DNA of 53,028 bases from Bradyrhizobium sp. (GCF_030697065.1 NZ_JAUYQU010000021.1:1-53028), one strand, 5' to 3'; positions 44,294 through 53,028 are shown, numbered from the stretch's first letter. Notes: generated by a model from the letters alone, not told the origin. A program made the numbers and translations.

Positions 44294-45067
44294 TCACGCC
44301 GCTTCGGAAAGCGCGTCGCTTTCTGCTTCGGCGGGTGTGCCGCCGTATATTTCCGACGTTGCCTCGTCGGTTAATGCAGAGATCGGTCCATCGAACACCA
44401 GCCGTCCCTGACGCAGTCCGATGGCGCGGCTTGCGTACATTCGGGCGGTTTCAATGCTGTGGAGGTTGCACAGAACGGTAATGCCCAGCTCGACGTTGAT
44501 GCGCCTGAGCGTTTCCATCACCACGCGTGCATTCAGGGGATCGAGCGACGCAATGGGTTCGTCCGCCAGTATCAGCTTCGGCTTCTGCATCAGCGCGCGC
44601 GCAATCGCTACCCGCTGCTGCTGGCCGCCGGAGAGGCGTTCCGCCCGCTCGAACGCCTTTTCAACCAGGCCGAGATCGTCAAGCACAGCAGCCGCACGCA
44701 GGCGCTCCGCCTTGGTATACAGCCGCAGCAGCCTGCGGGCCTGCGGAATGGAGGTGCTGGCTCCCACGAGCACGTTGGTCAGGACGTCGAGTCGGGGAGA
44801 GAGATTGTAGCCTTGAAAGATCATGGCCGCACGTGAGCGCCACTCGCGCAGCTGATGACCCTTCAACAGCGATACGTTCTGGCCGTCGAACGAGATCGCG
44901 CCTGATGTGGGCTCGACCAGACGGTTGATAAGTCGCAGCAGTGTCGACTTTCCGGCGCCCGAGCAGCCGACGACAGCGACGAACTGTCCCGGAGGAACCT
45001 GGATCGAGACCGAATCCAGCGCCTGCATTGTGCCGAACTGCTTGGCAAGATTGCTAATTTCCAGCAT
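44294..45067 (-). CDS. phnC: Phosphonate-type ABC transporter ATPase
   Basis: A 257-residue ATP-binding subunit. The ATG at 45067 follows AAGGGG; a GTG at 45073 is also possible. Walker A is GCSGAGKST near residue 36, the signature is LSGGQQQRVAIARA, and Walker B is LILADEP. The order phnC-phnD-phnE-phnE follows on the minus strand with small gaps. It is the first gene of that block, 218 bases after arsJ in the same direction, so read-through from the ars promoter is possible. Confidence 0.9.
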   Translation of the reverse strand: MLEISNLAKQFGTMQALDSVSIQVPPGQFVAVVGCSGAGKSTLLRLINRLVEPTSGAISFDGQNVSLLKGHQLREWRSRAAMIFQGYNLSPRLDVLTNVLVGASTSIPQARRLLRLYTKAERLRAAAVLDDLGLVEKAFERAERLSGGQQQRVAIARALMQKPKLILADEPIASLDPLNARVVMETLRRINVELGITVLCNLHSIETARMYASRAIGLRQGRLVFDGPISALTDEATSEIYGGTPAEAESDALSEAA

Positions 45068-45285
45068 CGCCACCCCTTGTCCGTCACGAGGTGTATCGCC
45101 GGCTTGTGACAGTTCGATTACGGCGAGCCTGTTCGGCGAGACCTGTCCACACTAATGGACGGCGGATCACTCGAAACCGATGCACCGTGCCCGCGCGAGC
45201 ATCGATCGTCCTTGCAACCGTCGATGAGGCAGATCCGGTTTCCTCGCATCCGCTTTGCGAAGACCCTGAAGCGCTCCAGCGCCGA

Positions 45286-46515
45286 TCAGGCGGGCTGCTC
45301 GTGCGCGGGCGACAGGCCCGGGTTGGTCGGCAGCAGAAACGTGATCAGCCAGCACGCCAGCAACATCACGGCCGAACCGACCAGGCATCCCGTGATCCCG
45401 GCAAACTGGTAGAGCACGCCTGAAAGCGCGGTTCCCAGCAGCCGTCCGGCGGCGTTGGCCGCGTAGTAAAACCCGACGTCCTCGGCGGCTTTTTCGGACC
45501 CGGCATAGGCCAGTATCAAATAGGAGTGCAGCGAGGAGTTCACCGCGAACGGCAAACCGAACAGCGCCAGTCCGATCACCAGGATGAGGTCGGGGCGGAC
45601 GACACCGGTGGTCTGCATGACGACCGCCAGGGCGATCGGCACCGCGGCGAGCACCGCCGCCCACATCCGCGCCGCCGGGACCTCGCGGCTCAGGCCGTCC
45701 GGACTGCGGCTGACGAGCATGGGAGCGAGGGCCTGCACGCCGCCATAGGCGACGGTCCAGGCCGCGAGAAATCCGCCGACTTCGAGGAAGCGCCAGCCAT
45801 TGGCGTAGAGAAACACCGGCAGTCCGACCACGAACCAGACGTCGCGCGCGCCGAACATGAAGATGCGGGCGGCAGCCAGCAGGTTCACGCCGCGCGATTT
45901 GCCGAACAGTTCGCGGATGGTTTTCGAGGACTTGGCCTTGCCGAGCTGCGAGGGCAGCAGAAGCAGGCCTGCGACGAAGATCACGCCGAGCAAGGCGGCC
46001 ATCATCCACAGCGCCGGCGCAAATCCGGCCAGATCGAGCAACAGGCCGCCGATGAAAAACCCGATGCCCTTCATCGCGTTCTTCGAACCGGTGAACCAGG
46101 CGACCCAGCGGAACAGCTGCCCGCTGCCGTCGGCCGAGGTTGCCTTGATCGCTGATTTCGAGGCGGTCTTGGTCAGATCCTTGGCGACGCCGGCAATGCC
46201 CTGGGCGATCACCACCCACGCTACCGATGCCACGGCTCCCCAGCCGGAATCGAGCGCCGACAGCATCAGCAGGCCGGCGATCTGCAGCGCCTGGCCGATC
46301 GCGAGCATGCGGGGAATGCCGAAACGGGATGCGAAGTAGCCGCCGGCGAGATTGGCGGCAATGCCCGCCGCCTCGTAGAGCAGGAACAGAAAGGCGAGGG
46401 TGAACGGCGTATATCCGAGCCGGAAGAAATGGAACAGGACGAGCATCCGCAACGCGCCATCGACCAGCGTGAAGCCCCAATAGGACGCGGTGACGATGAG
46501 GTAGTTCCGGACCAT
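45286..46515 (-). CDS. arsJ: ArsJ organoarsenical efflux permease
   Basis: A 409-residue MFS transporter with 12 helices. The N-terminus VRNYLIVTASYWGFTLVDGA and the segment AKDLTKTASKSAIK are characteristic of ArsJ. ArsJ exports 1-arseno-3-phosphoglycerate, the unstable product made by the neighbouring GAPDH from glyceraldehyde 3-phosphate and arsenate; outside the cell it falls apart, releasing arsenate. The gene starts five bases after the GAPDH stop, so they are coupled. The ribosome-binding site is weak, consistent with coupling. Confidence 0.93.
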   Translation of the reverse strand: MVRNYLIVTASYWGFTLVDGALRMLVLFHFFRLGYTPFTLAFLFLLYEAAGIAANLAGGYFASRFGIPRMLAIGQALQIAGLLMLSALDSGWGAVASVAWVVIAQGIAGVAKDLTKTASKSAIKATSADGSGQLFRWVAWFTGSKNAMKGIGFFIGGLLLDLAGFAPALWMMAALLGVIFVAGLLLLPSQLGKAKSSKTIRELFGKSRGVNLLAAARIFMFGARDVWFVVGLPVFLYANGWRFLEVGGFLAAWTVAYGGVQALAPMLVSRSPDGLSREVPAARMWAAVLAAVPIALAVVMQTTGVVRPDLILVIGLALFGLPFAVNSSLHSYLILAYAGSEKAAEDVGFYYAANAAGRLLGTALSGVLYQFAGITGCLVGSAVMLLACWLITFLLPTNPGLSPAHEQPA

Positions 46516-46520
46516 GGAAA

Positions 46521-47564
46521 CTACACGCCCGCGCGCTGGACGATGTTGGCGAGATCGACCATCCGGCAGGCGTAGCCGACCTCGTTGTCATACCAGGCGT
46601 AGACCTTCAGCAAGGTCTCATCGGTCACCATGGTACTCAACGCGTCGACGATCGAACTGCGTGGATCGTTGTTGTAGTCGGCCGACACCAGCGCCCGGTC
46701 CTCCAGACCCAGGATGCCCGCCAACACGCTTTCCGAGGCGGATTTGAACAACTGATTGACCTCTTCGATGGTGGTCGAACGTTTCAGTTCGAACACGCAA
46801 TCGGTCAGGCTGGCGTTCAGCACCGGCACCCGAACGGCATGACCGTTGAGCTTGCCCTTCAGCTCCGGATAGATCAGCGCGATGGCGGTCGCGCTCCCGG
46901 TCGTGGTGGGCTGCATCGAGAGCAGGGCCGACCTTGCGCGGCGAAGATCCTTGTGCGGCGCGTCGACGACGACATTGGTATTGGTAGGGTTATGAATCGT
47001 CGTGATCTGACCGTGCCTGATCCCGATGGCGTCATGGATGACCTTCACGACCGGCGCCAGACAGTTCGTCGTGCAGGATGCCGCCGTCAGCAGCCGGTGC
47101 CGGGCCGGATCGTAGAGCTGGTCGTTGACGCCGACCACGATGTTGAGGGCGGCTTCGTCCTTGACGGGAGCAGCCACGATCACCCGTTTGACGCCCCGGT
47201 CGAAATAGGCCTGCAACTGATCAGGCTTGAGGAATTTTCCGGTGCATTCCAGCACGACGTCGCAGCCGAGATCGCCCCATGCGATGTCGCCGGGGCCGGC
47301 CTGTTCGCTGAAGCCGATGCGCTGCCCGCCAATGGCGACGACACCATCGGCTTCGACCGCGACGGGCTCGTGCCAGCGTCCGTGAATACTGTCGAATTCG
47401 AGGAGATGCGCGGTCGCCGCGATGCCGCCCTTCAGCTCGTTGATATGCACGACCTCGAGTCGGTTGCCGGCGCGGGGATCACTCTGGGGACGATGGATGC
47501 CGCCGAGCGCCGCGCGCAACGCGAGCCTGCCGATCCGGCCCATGCCATTGATGCCAACTCTCAT
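46521..47564 (-). CDS. ArsJ-associated glyceraldehyde-3-phosphate dehydrogenase
   Basis: A 347-residue NAD-dependent dehydrogenase. It starts [20 protein letters not shown] (Rossmann motif), and the catalytic Cys164 lies in [15 protein letters not shown]. The substrate loop is [30 protein letters not shown] is the conserved C-terminal box. Its place between the ArsR-ArsC fusion and arsJ shows it serves the arsenate route, taking arsenate instead of phosphate, rather than glycolysis. GAGGGA precedes the ATG at 47564. Confidence 0.94.
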   Translation of the reverse strand: MRVGINGMGRIGRLALRAALGGIHRPQSDPRAGNRLEVVHINELKGGIAATAHLLEFDSIHGRWHEPVAVEADGVVAIGGQRIGFSEQAGPGDIAWGDLGCDVVLECTGKFLKPDQLQAYFDRGVKRVIVAAPVKDEAALNIVVGVNDQLYDPARHRLLTAASCTTNCLAPVVKVIHDAIGIRHGQITTIHNPTNTNVVVDAPHKDLRRARSALLSMQPTTTGSATAIALIYPELKGKLNGHAVRVPVLNASLTDCVFELKRSTTIEEVNQLFKSASESVLAGILGLEDRALVSADYNNDPRSSIVDALSTMVTDETLLKVYAWYDNEVGYACRMVDLANIVQRAGV

Positions 47565-47574
47565 CTCGATTCCC

Positions 47575-48480
47575 TCAGGGCGCTTCGCGCATGGTATCGC
47601 CGATCTCGTCGAGGCGGGCCTTGATCGCCATGCGGTCCAGCGAGTCGAAGGGGAGGCTGGTGAAGATCTCGATCCGGCGCCGGATCATCGCGTACAGTTC
47701 GTTCAGAAGCGTGGTGCGCTCGGTCGGCGATCCCGTGAACAGCGCCGGGTCGGGCAGGGGCCAGGCGCCGGTGACGAACTGATTGCCGAAATCAGGACAG
47801 AACTGATTATTGGGTGCGTCGCAGAGGGCGATGATGAAGTCCATGCGGGGAGCGTCAGGTCCCCTGAATTCGTCCCATGATTTGGAGTGCAGGCGCGACA
47901 CGTCGTGGCCGAGCGCCGTCAGCCGGTCGATGACCTCCGGAACCGGCTGCCTGGCCGGATTCGATCCGGCGGAATAGGCCCGGAAACGGCCTCGGCCGAT
48001 CTTCTCGAGCAGCGCTTCGGCCATGATCGACCGGGCGGAATTCTGCGTGCACAGGAACAGGACATTGAATGCGGGCGTCATGAACTTCTCCGTCGGTTCC
48101 GTGGCGATGATTTGGGATGGCAGATCGAAAGCGTCCCCGCACAGTTCCGGCCGCCCGTGGCAGCAGTCCTGCGACAGGAATTCGAGCAGGCCCCGAAAGC
48201 CGGTGACGTCGGCCCGATAGTTCATCGAGCGGCCGTCTTTCTCGGCTGAAATCAGACCCGCGCGGCTGAGAATGCCCAGATGCGTCGACATCGTGTTGTG
48301 CGGCACGTCGCAGAGCCGGGCGATCTCGCCGGCCGGCAGACTTTGCGGGTGGACCGCGAGGAGGTGGCGAACCGCAGCGAGCCGGGTCGGCTGCGCCAGC
48401 GATCCAAAGCCTTCGATGGCTACCGCTTCGCGATTGCCTTCGTCCATTGGAGCTTTCCGGGAGGTCGATCTGGAATTCAT
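47575..48480 (-). CDS. ArsR-ArsC fusion: metalloregulator plus arsenate reductase
   Basis: A 301-residue two-domain protein. Residues about 20-120 are an ArsR winged helix ([34 protein letters not shown]) with a Cys-rich end: Cys106, Cys107 and Cys114. Residues about 135-301 are a thioredoxin-coupled, LMW-phosphatase-like ArsC: catalytic loop CTQNSARS with Cys144, then Cys220 and Cys228 ([15 protein letters not shown]) for the disulfide relay. ATG starts at 48480 and 48447 are both possible; the upstream TTG at 48531 is rejected. The protein can sense As(III) and reduce As(V). GAPDH follows after 10 bases. Confidence 0.92.
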   Translation of the reverse strand: MNSRSTSRKAPMDEGNREAVAIEGFGSLAQPTRLAAVRHLLAVHPQSLPAGEIARLCDVPHNTMSTHLGILSRAGLISAEKDGRSMNYRADVTGFRGLLEFLSQDCCHGRPELCGDAFDLPSQIIATEPTEKFMTPAFNVLFLCTQNSARSIMAEALLEKIGRGRFRAYSAGSNPARQPVPEVIDRLTALGHDVSRLHSKSWDEFRGPDAPRMDFIIALCDAPNNQFCPDFGNQFVTGAWPLPDPALFTGSPTERTTLLNELYAMIRRRIEIFTSLPFDSLDRMAIKARLDEIGDTMREAP

Positions 48481-48550
48481 GTCGATATCTCTGGACTTAT
48501 CTGATGACAATTTAGTGACAAAAGACCCCAAAAGATAGGAAAATGATCGA

Positions 48551-48564
48551 AAATACCGGTATTT
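48551..48564. promoter_or_regulatory. 14-bp perfect palindrome between arsR-arsC and the cyclase gene
   Basis: AAATACCGGTATTT, located 71 bases upstream of the fusion gene start and 77 bases before the divergent cyclase. It is a candidate operator for the fused ArsR domain and may affect both promoters. Confidence 0.55.
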
Positions 48565-48640
48565 GTTAATCTATCTGTCGACATATCAAGACATAATTCG
48601 AAAGAATGTTCGTCAGACCGATTGCGGGCATAATGTGCCC

Positions 48641-49900
48641 ATGGAACTTACGTCCCGCCTGCGTCTGATGAACTGGCTGGTCCGCCAGGGGCTGACCGGC
48701 CTGCCCGAGAACGATTTGGTTCGCGGTTTCTGCGAGCGGTGCCGGGCAGGCGGGCTCGACCTGTCGCGCGGTCTCGCCTTCGTCGATACGCTGCATCCGA
48801 TCTTCGAGGGGCGCGGATTTCGCTGGAACGATTCCGATACCAACGAGCGCGACGTCTTCGAATACGGATCGAGCAATGAGGGCACGGCTGCAGAGAACTG
48901 GCGGCGCTCGACCTTTTTCCACATGCTCGAGCATGGCACCGACGAGATCACGATAGATCTGTCCGACATCGGCTCGCTCGACTTTTCGATGATCGAGGAT
49001 CTCGCCGCCAAGGGTCACAAGCATTTCGTGGCCTTCGTGCACCGGTTCGGTGAAGCCGGTACCATGGGTCAGATGGACTGCTTCTACTCGACCTGGACGA
49101 CCCGGCGTGATGAGGGTTTTGGCGATCAGGGCCTCGCCGCCCTGCGCGACCTGGTGCCGGTGCTCGGCCTCGCGATCAAGTCAGCCGCGCAGGTCGATAT
49201 CGCGCGGACGCTGGGCCGGGTCTATCTCGGACGCGACGCGTCGGAACAGGTATTGCGCGGAAAGATTTCGCGCGGCGTCACCGAGCGGATCAACACGGTG
49301 CTGTGGTTTTCCGATCTGCGCGGTTCCACTGCGATCAGCGAAAGCATCGGACCGGACGTGATCATCCCGTTCCTCAACGATTATGCGCAAGCCTCGATCG
49401 ACGCTATTCACGATGCCGGCGGCGAGGTGCTGAAACTGATCGGCGACGGCGTGCTGGCGATGTTCACCCACGCAAATATGACGGTGGCGCGGCGCGCGGC
49501 GCTGCGGGCCGAGCATCGCTTCCGGCACAACATGAAGGCCCTCAATGCGAAGCGATCCGCCGGGAGCCGGCCGGTGACAACGGCCCATGTCGGCCTGCAT
49601 GTCGGCGAGGTGTTCTACGGCAATATCGGCAGCGACGACCGGCTCGACTTCACGGTGGTGGGACCGGCGGTCAACGAGGTCAGCCGGATCGCCTCGATGT
49701 GCCGCTCGGTGGATCGCGAATTGCTGACGTCGTCGGAGTTTCGCAGCGGCCTCGACGCTACCGGGCGCAAATATCTGGTGTCCACCGGCCGGTTCGCGCT
49801 GCGCGGCATCAGCCGCGCACAGGATCTCTACACCCTCGATCCCGACATTGCCGCGGACGAGGTGGTGGCCGGCAGTTATGAGCGGTATCTGGCGGGCTAG
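48641..49900 (+). CDS. Class III adenylate/guanylate cyclase
   Basis: A 419-residue predicted cytosolic cyclase. The ATG at 48641 (MELTSRLRLMNWLVRQGLTG) is used; the frame from 48563 begins with TTG and overlaps the palindrome. The N-terminal 210 residues are a conserved sensor-like region of rhizobial cyclases with no named domain. The catalytic domain begins near 217: LWFSDLRGSTAISESIG with metal-binding Asp225, and GGEVLKLIGDGVLAMF with Asp269. VVGPAVNEVSRIASMC is the conserved third block. The product (cAMP or cGMP) cannot be fixed by eye. Its stop overlaps the stop of the convergent MFS gene by four bases. Confidence 0.88.
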   Translation: MELTSRLRLMNWLVRQGLTGLPENDLVRGFCERCRAGGLDLSRGLAFVDTLHPIFEGRGFRWNDSDTNERDVFEYGSSNEGTAAENWRRSTFFHMLEHGTDEITIDLSDIGSLDFSMIEDLAAKGHKHFVAFVHRFGEAGTMGQMDCFYSTWTTRRDEGFGDQGLAALRDLVPVLGLAIKSAAQVDIARTLGRVYLGRDASEQVLRGKISRGVTERINTVLWFSDLRGSTAISESIGPDVIIPFLNDYAQASIDAIHDAGGEVLKLIGDGVLAMFTHANMTVARRAALRAEHRFRHNMKALNAKRSAGSRPVTTAHVGLHVGEVFYGNIGSDDRLDFTVVGPAVNEVSRIASMCRSVDRELLTSSEFRSGLDATGRKYLVSTGRFALRGISRAQDLYTLDPDIAADEVVAGSYERYLAG

Positions 49901-51111
49901 ATCTGCTTCGCCCGCATCGTGTAGAGCGCAACCGCCACCAGTGCCGCCACCGTCAGCACGCTGCCGAGCGCGAACATCGCGTCATGCGATACCGTGGCGG
50001 CGAGCCAGACCGCGATCGCGGCACTCATCATCTGCCAGAAGCCGACCAGCGCCGAGGCGGCGCCGGCCTTTTCGCCGAACGGCGATAGCGCCTGTGCCGT
50101 CCCGAGCGGATTGACGATGCCCATGCCGAGCAGGAACACGCACATCCCGGCGAGGAACGGCAGGAAGCTGGCATGGAACAGCGACACCAGCAGGATGGCG
50201 ATGCTGCCGGTGGCCGCGAGCACAAGACCGATCCGGATGGCGCGGTCGAGCCCGAGGCGCGGCGCCAGTCTGGTCGCCAGCATGCCGGCGGCGAACACGA
50301 TCAGGACGGTGCCCGCAAAGAACAGGCCGAGTTCGATCGGGGTGAATCCCATGCCTTCGATCAGCACGCGGGGGGCGGCGGAAAATATCCCGAACAGTCC
50401 ACCCATGATCAGGCTGACGGTCGCGGCCGGGACGACGAAGCGGCGGTCGGCGATCAGGCCAAGATAGTTTGAGGCGATCGCCCGCGGGTTGAGCGGCGTC
50501 CGCGTCGCATGATGGGTTTCGCCGAGCACCATTGCATAGGCGATCGCCGCGATGGCTGCGAAGATCCCGACAAAGGCGAATTCCGAACGCCAACCGAAAG
50601 CCTGATCGAGTGCGCCGCCCAGCAGCGGCGAAAAGCCGGGCGCCGCCGCCATCGCGATCATGATCAGCGCCATGGCGCGGCCGAGCGCCGGGCCGGTGAA
50701 CAGGTCGCGGGCGATGGCGCGCGACAGCACCGAGGTCGAGCAGGCGCCGGCGGCCTGGATGACGCGGCCGATCAGCAGGTTGGAGAGATCAGTGGCAAGG
50801 CCGCACCAGATGCTGCCGGCGATGAACACCGCAAAGCCCGCCAGCACCGGCCAGCGCCTGCCGTAGCGATCCGAGATCGGCCCGACCACGAGCTGGCCGA
50901 GCGCGAATACCGCGAGGAACACGGTGATCGATGCCGTCACTTCGGCGGTCGAGACCTGCAGCGACGCCGCCATCTGCGGCAGCGAGGGCAGCAGGATGTT
51001 GGTGGCGAGCGTTCCGGTTGCGGCCAGCGTGGCGAGCACCGCGATCTGCAGGACGGTGGAGGAGGCCTCGGGGCGCGGGCCTGCGTCGATCGCTACGGTC
51101 TGGTCGGCCAT
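49897..51111 (-). CDS. Bcr/CflA-type MFS drug exporter
   Basis: A 404-residue, 12-helix exporter. The ATG at 51111 follows GGGAG by five bases; a longer frame from 51192 is rejected. The segment LLPSLPQMAASLQVSTAEVT, then GQLVVGPISDRYGRRWPVLA, is typical of the Bcr/CflA family. RVIQAAGACSTSVLSRAIARDL is the family's helix 4-5 motif. Substrates in the family include bicyclomycin, chloramphenicol and sulfonamides; the one here is unknown. A short palindromic stretch (TGATGTATATCA) 22 bases upstream might bind a regulator. Confidence 0.88.
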   Translation of the reverse strand: MADQTVAIDAGPRPEASSTVLQIAVLATLAATGTLATNILLPSLPQMAASLQVSTAEVTASITVFLAVFALGQLVVGPISDRYGRRWPVLAGFAVFIAGSIWCGLATDLSNLLIGRVIQAAGACSTSVLSRAIARDLFTGPALGRAMALIMIAMAAAPGFSPLLGGALDQAFGWRSEFAFVGIFAAIAAIAYAMVLGETHHATRTPLNPRAIASNYLGLIADRRFVVPAATVSLIMGGLFGIFSAAPRVLIEGMGFTPIELGLFFAGTVLIVFAAGMLATRLAPRLGLDRAIRIGLVLAATGSIAILLVSLFHASFLPFLAGMCVFLLGMGIVNPLGTAQALSPFGEKAGAASALVGFWQMMSAAIAVWLAATVSHDAMFALGSVLTVAALVAVALYTMRAKQI

Positions 51112-51204
51112 CGGAACTCCCGCGGTGGTTTGGATGATGTATATCATACAATGCGGAACGGGACACCTGGTTTGGACGGAGCAGGGATGCAAAAAGGCAA
51201 CCGT

Positions 51205-51277
51205 CCTTCCGGGGCCATGCGCAGCATGGAACCCGGAATCTCAAGATTTCGGGTCTGATGCTGCGCATCATCCCAAT
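51205..51277. repeat. Degraded palindromic repeat
   Basis: A partial copy of the repeat at 28210: CCTTCCGGGGCCATGC, then ACCCGGAATCTCAAGATTTC and GATGCTGCGCATCATCCC. The central palindrome has mismatches. It lies between two minus-strand MFS genes. Confidence 0.55.
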
Positions 51278-51320
51278 AACGGGACGTTGGGCTTTGAGAG
51301 TCGGCGTGCCGACGGTGCGG

Positions 51321-52568
51321 CTATGCCTGCGCCGGCTCTCCGACCATGTCCGGCTGCCGCGTCAGCGACACCGCGGGCGACAGCAGGATCACCAGCGCCT
51401 GGGCGCCGAAGATCATGGCGGCCAGATAGAGGCAGGACTCTGCGCCAAAGACACCGCCGACGAGGGCGCCGAGCGCCGAGCCGAGCGGACGGGCGCCATA
51501 GCTCATGATGTTGATTGCGGAGACCCTGCCCAGCAGCGACGGCGGCGTCACCGACTGCCGCAGCGTGGTGGTCGAGATCACCCACAGGATCGGGCCGGCG
51601 CCGAGCAGGAAAAAGCTGAACGCCGCCAGCCATGGTGAAGGGATCACCGTGGTCAGCGCCATCACGCAGGCTGCGGCGAAACCGGTGGCCGGTCCGAGCC
51701 CGATCACGGTGCCGAAGCTGAGGCGGCGCATCACCCGCGTCGCCAGCAGCGCGCCGACCACCATGCCGACGCCGTACATCCCGAGTGTGAGGCCGACGCC
51801 GGTCGCCGACACTCCGAGCCGGCGCACCGCATAGGGCACGAACACGGCCAGCAGCAGGAATGACGCGGTGTTGAAGATGAACTGGGTGACGAACACCGGC
51901 CGCAGCAGCGGATGATGCAGCACGAAAGCGGCGCCTTCCCTGATCTCCTGCAGCGGATGGCGGCGCGGCACCGGCGCACGGGCCGGCTCATGGATGCCCG
52001 ACAGCGTCACCACCGCGATCACGGAAAGCGCAGCGGCCACGCCGAAAGCGGGGGCAGCCCCCGTCCAACCCACCAGCGCGCCGCCCAGCGCCGGGCCGCT
52101 GGCGAAGGCCACGGTGCGTGCGAGTTCGATCCGCGCATTGGCTGACGGCAGCAGGCCCGGTGTCACCAGCGCCGGCACCAGCGCCGGCGCCGCCACGCTG
52201 TAGACGACGGTACCGCACACCGCGACGAAGCCGAGCAGGGCCAGCAGCGGCAGGGTCAGCCCGTCGAGCCAGATCAGCCCGAGAATGGCGGCCAGTGCCG
52301 CCGCGCGCAAAGCTTCCGAGCCCGCCATCAGCCGGCGCCGCGACATGCGGTCGGCAAGCAGGCCGGCGGGGATCGCGAACAGGATGAATGGCAGCGTCAG
52401 CGCGGTCTGCAGCAGGCCGGTCCGGCCCTCGCCGACCCCGAACAGGAGGACGGCGACGATGGGAGCGGCCGCCAGCGCGATCTGCTCGGCCGACTGCGCC
52501 GCCAGATTGGACCAAGCCAGCCGGTTGAAGGTTTTTGGCAGGCGAGGCGTTTGGTCGAGCGCGGGCAT
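51321..52568 (-). CDS. MFS exporter (EntS/DHA3-like)
   Basis: A 415-residue protein with 12 helices. The ATG at 52568 (MPALDQTPRLPKTFNRLAWS) follows AGGAAG by eight bases; a frame extended to 52859 crosses the divergent gene and is rejected. IPAGLLADRMSRRRLMAGSE is the loop 2-3 motif, and SVTPPSLLGRVSAINIMSYG is typical of the DHA3/EntS subgroup. Members export macrolides, siderophores or other drugs. It is divergent from a CMD-like protein with 133 bases between. Confidence 0.87.
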   Translation of the reverse strand: MPALDQTPRLPKTFNRLAWSNLAAQSAEQIALAAAPIVAVLLFGVGEGRTGLLQTALTLPFILFAIPAGLLADRMSRRRLMAGSEALRAAALAAILGLIWLDGLTLPLLALLGFVAVCGTVVYSVAAPALVPALVTPGLLPSANARIELARTVAFASGPALGGALVGWTGAAPAFGVAAALSVIAVVTLSGIHEPARAPVPRRHPLQEIREGAAFVLHHPLLRPVFVTQFIFNTASFLLLAVFVPYAVRRLGVSATGVGLTLGMYGVGMVVGALLATRVMRRLSFGTVIGLGPATGFAAACVMALTTVIPSPWLAAFSFFLLGAGPILWVISTTTLRQSVTPPSLLGRVSAINIMSYGARPLGSALGALVGGVFGAESCLYLAAMIFGAQALVILLSPAVSLTRQPDMVGEPAQA

Positions 52569-52701
52569 GGTGTGGCTTCCTGACAAATCGACAGGCCGCC
52601 ACTGTCTTGTCCCCGGGACGGCCATGCCACCCGTTTCCCGACAGTCCGATCGCTGTGCTATTCCTCGACAGGAAGCCAAAAAAAGCCAGGGGGAGGCACG
52701 C

Positions 52702-53028
52702 GTGGCAAGACTGCCGTTGATTGATCCGGAAACCACCAGCGGGGATATCCGCGCATCCTTCGACAGGATGCCGGTGAAGCTGAACATCTTTCGCATGATG
52801 GCGCATGCGAAAGCCAACATGATCCCGGCGATGCGGCTCGGCAATTCCATCCTGCACAAGCAGAAGCTCAGCCCGGTGAACCGCGAACTGCTGATTCTGC
52901 AGGTCGCGCACCTCGAAGGCGGCGCCTATGAGTGGCGCCAGCATGTGCCGATCGCGCTCGGCGTCGGCGTCACCCAGCCCCAGATCGATGCCGTGGAGCG
53001 TGGCGATTACGGCGAAGACGTTTTTGAC
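52702..53028 (+). CDS. Carboxymuconolactone decarboxylase-like protein (partial, runs off the end)
   Basis: The first 109 codons. The start is GTG at 52702, preceded by AGGGGGAGG. The protein reads VARLPLIDPETTSG, then KLNIFRMMAHAKANMIPAMR, LSPVNRELLILQVAHLEGGA and YEWRQHVPIALGVG. This is the AhpD-like CMD fold, with the E-x-x-x-H box (EWRQH). The CxxC redox pair of true AhpD is absent, so a peroxidase role is unlikely. The C-terminus lies outside the window. Confidence 0.85.
   Translation, partial: MARLPLIDPETTSGDIRASFDRMPVKLNIFRMMAHAKANMIPAMRLGNSILHKQKLSPVNRELLILQVAHLEGGAYEWRQHVPIALGVGVTQPQIDAVERGDYGEDVFD

Noticed and set aside
1..53028. CRISPR array, prophage or insertion sequence
   Set aside because: No regularly spaced direct repeats, phage structural genes, transposase motifs or paired terminal repeats were seen.

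Overview
The window is GC-rich alphaproteobacterial chromosome, most like Bradyrhizobium or a close Nitrobacteraceae relative. Three things point there: a Porin_2-type outer-membrane porin with the typical rhizobial signal peptide and start, the conserved housekeeping order rpoZ-rsh-pdxJ-acpS-lepB-rnc-era-recO-parC, and many short palindromic intergenic repeats. I saw no insertion sequence, prophage, rRNA operon or CRISPR array.

Layout. (1) Positions 1-9000, accessory: the tail of a flavoprotein, a GFA-family zinc protein, a minus-strand cluster (MddA-like membrane methyltransferase, soluble methyltransferase, alpha/beta hydrolase) divergent from an AraC-TPR regulator, a LuxR-type regulator, small genes including a probable frameshifted one, a TPR protein and an unrecognised protein. 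(2) 9000-14200: an orphan tRNA 3'-half, tRNA-Ser(GCU), a porin with a long structured leader and strong terminator, and a lytic transglycosylase. (3) 14300-31500, core: dapA, mscL, smpB, a peroxiredoxin, type-5 uracil-DNA glycosylase, a NYN protein, rpoZ, rsh, pdxJ-acpS, lepB-rnc-era with overlapping frames, an AI-2E/PerM-like protein, recO and parC. (4) 31700-49900, metal and metalloid region: a CDF cation exporter, chrB-chrA, two MFS exporters, a Cys-tailed flavoprotein and arsR beside a 32-bp palindrome, a second chrA, then seven minus-strand genes reading arsR-arsC fusion, GAPDH, arsJ, phnC, phnD, phnE, phnE. A class III nucleotidyl cyclase diverges from that set. (5) 49900-53028: two MFS drug exporters and the start of a carboxymuconolactone-decarboxylase-like protein.

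How it works together. In region 4, GAPDH plus ArsJ is the known arsenate route: GAPDH makes 1-arseno-3-phosphoglycerate and ArsJ exports it. The ArsR-ArsC fusion couples sensing with arsenate reduction. What stands out is a complete PhnCDEE-type ABC importer in line behind arsJ, whose binding protein carries a Cys-X2-Cys pair near residue 100. This is the best candidate for a little-described system: an oxyanion or organo-arsenical/phosphonate importer wired into arsenic resistance. The divergent cyclase shares its intergenic region, which holds a 14-bp palindrome.

Limits: all calls come from reading the sequence and remembered family features. No database search, codon-usage computation or RNA folding was run.
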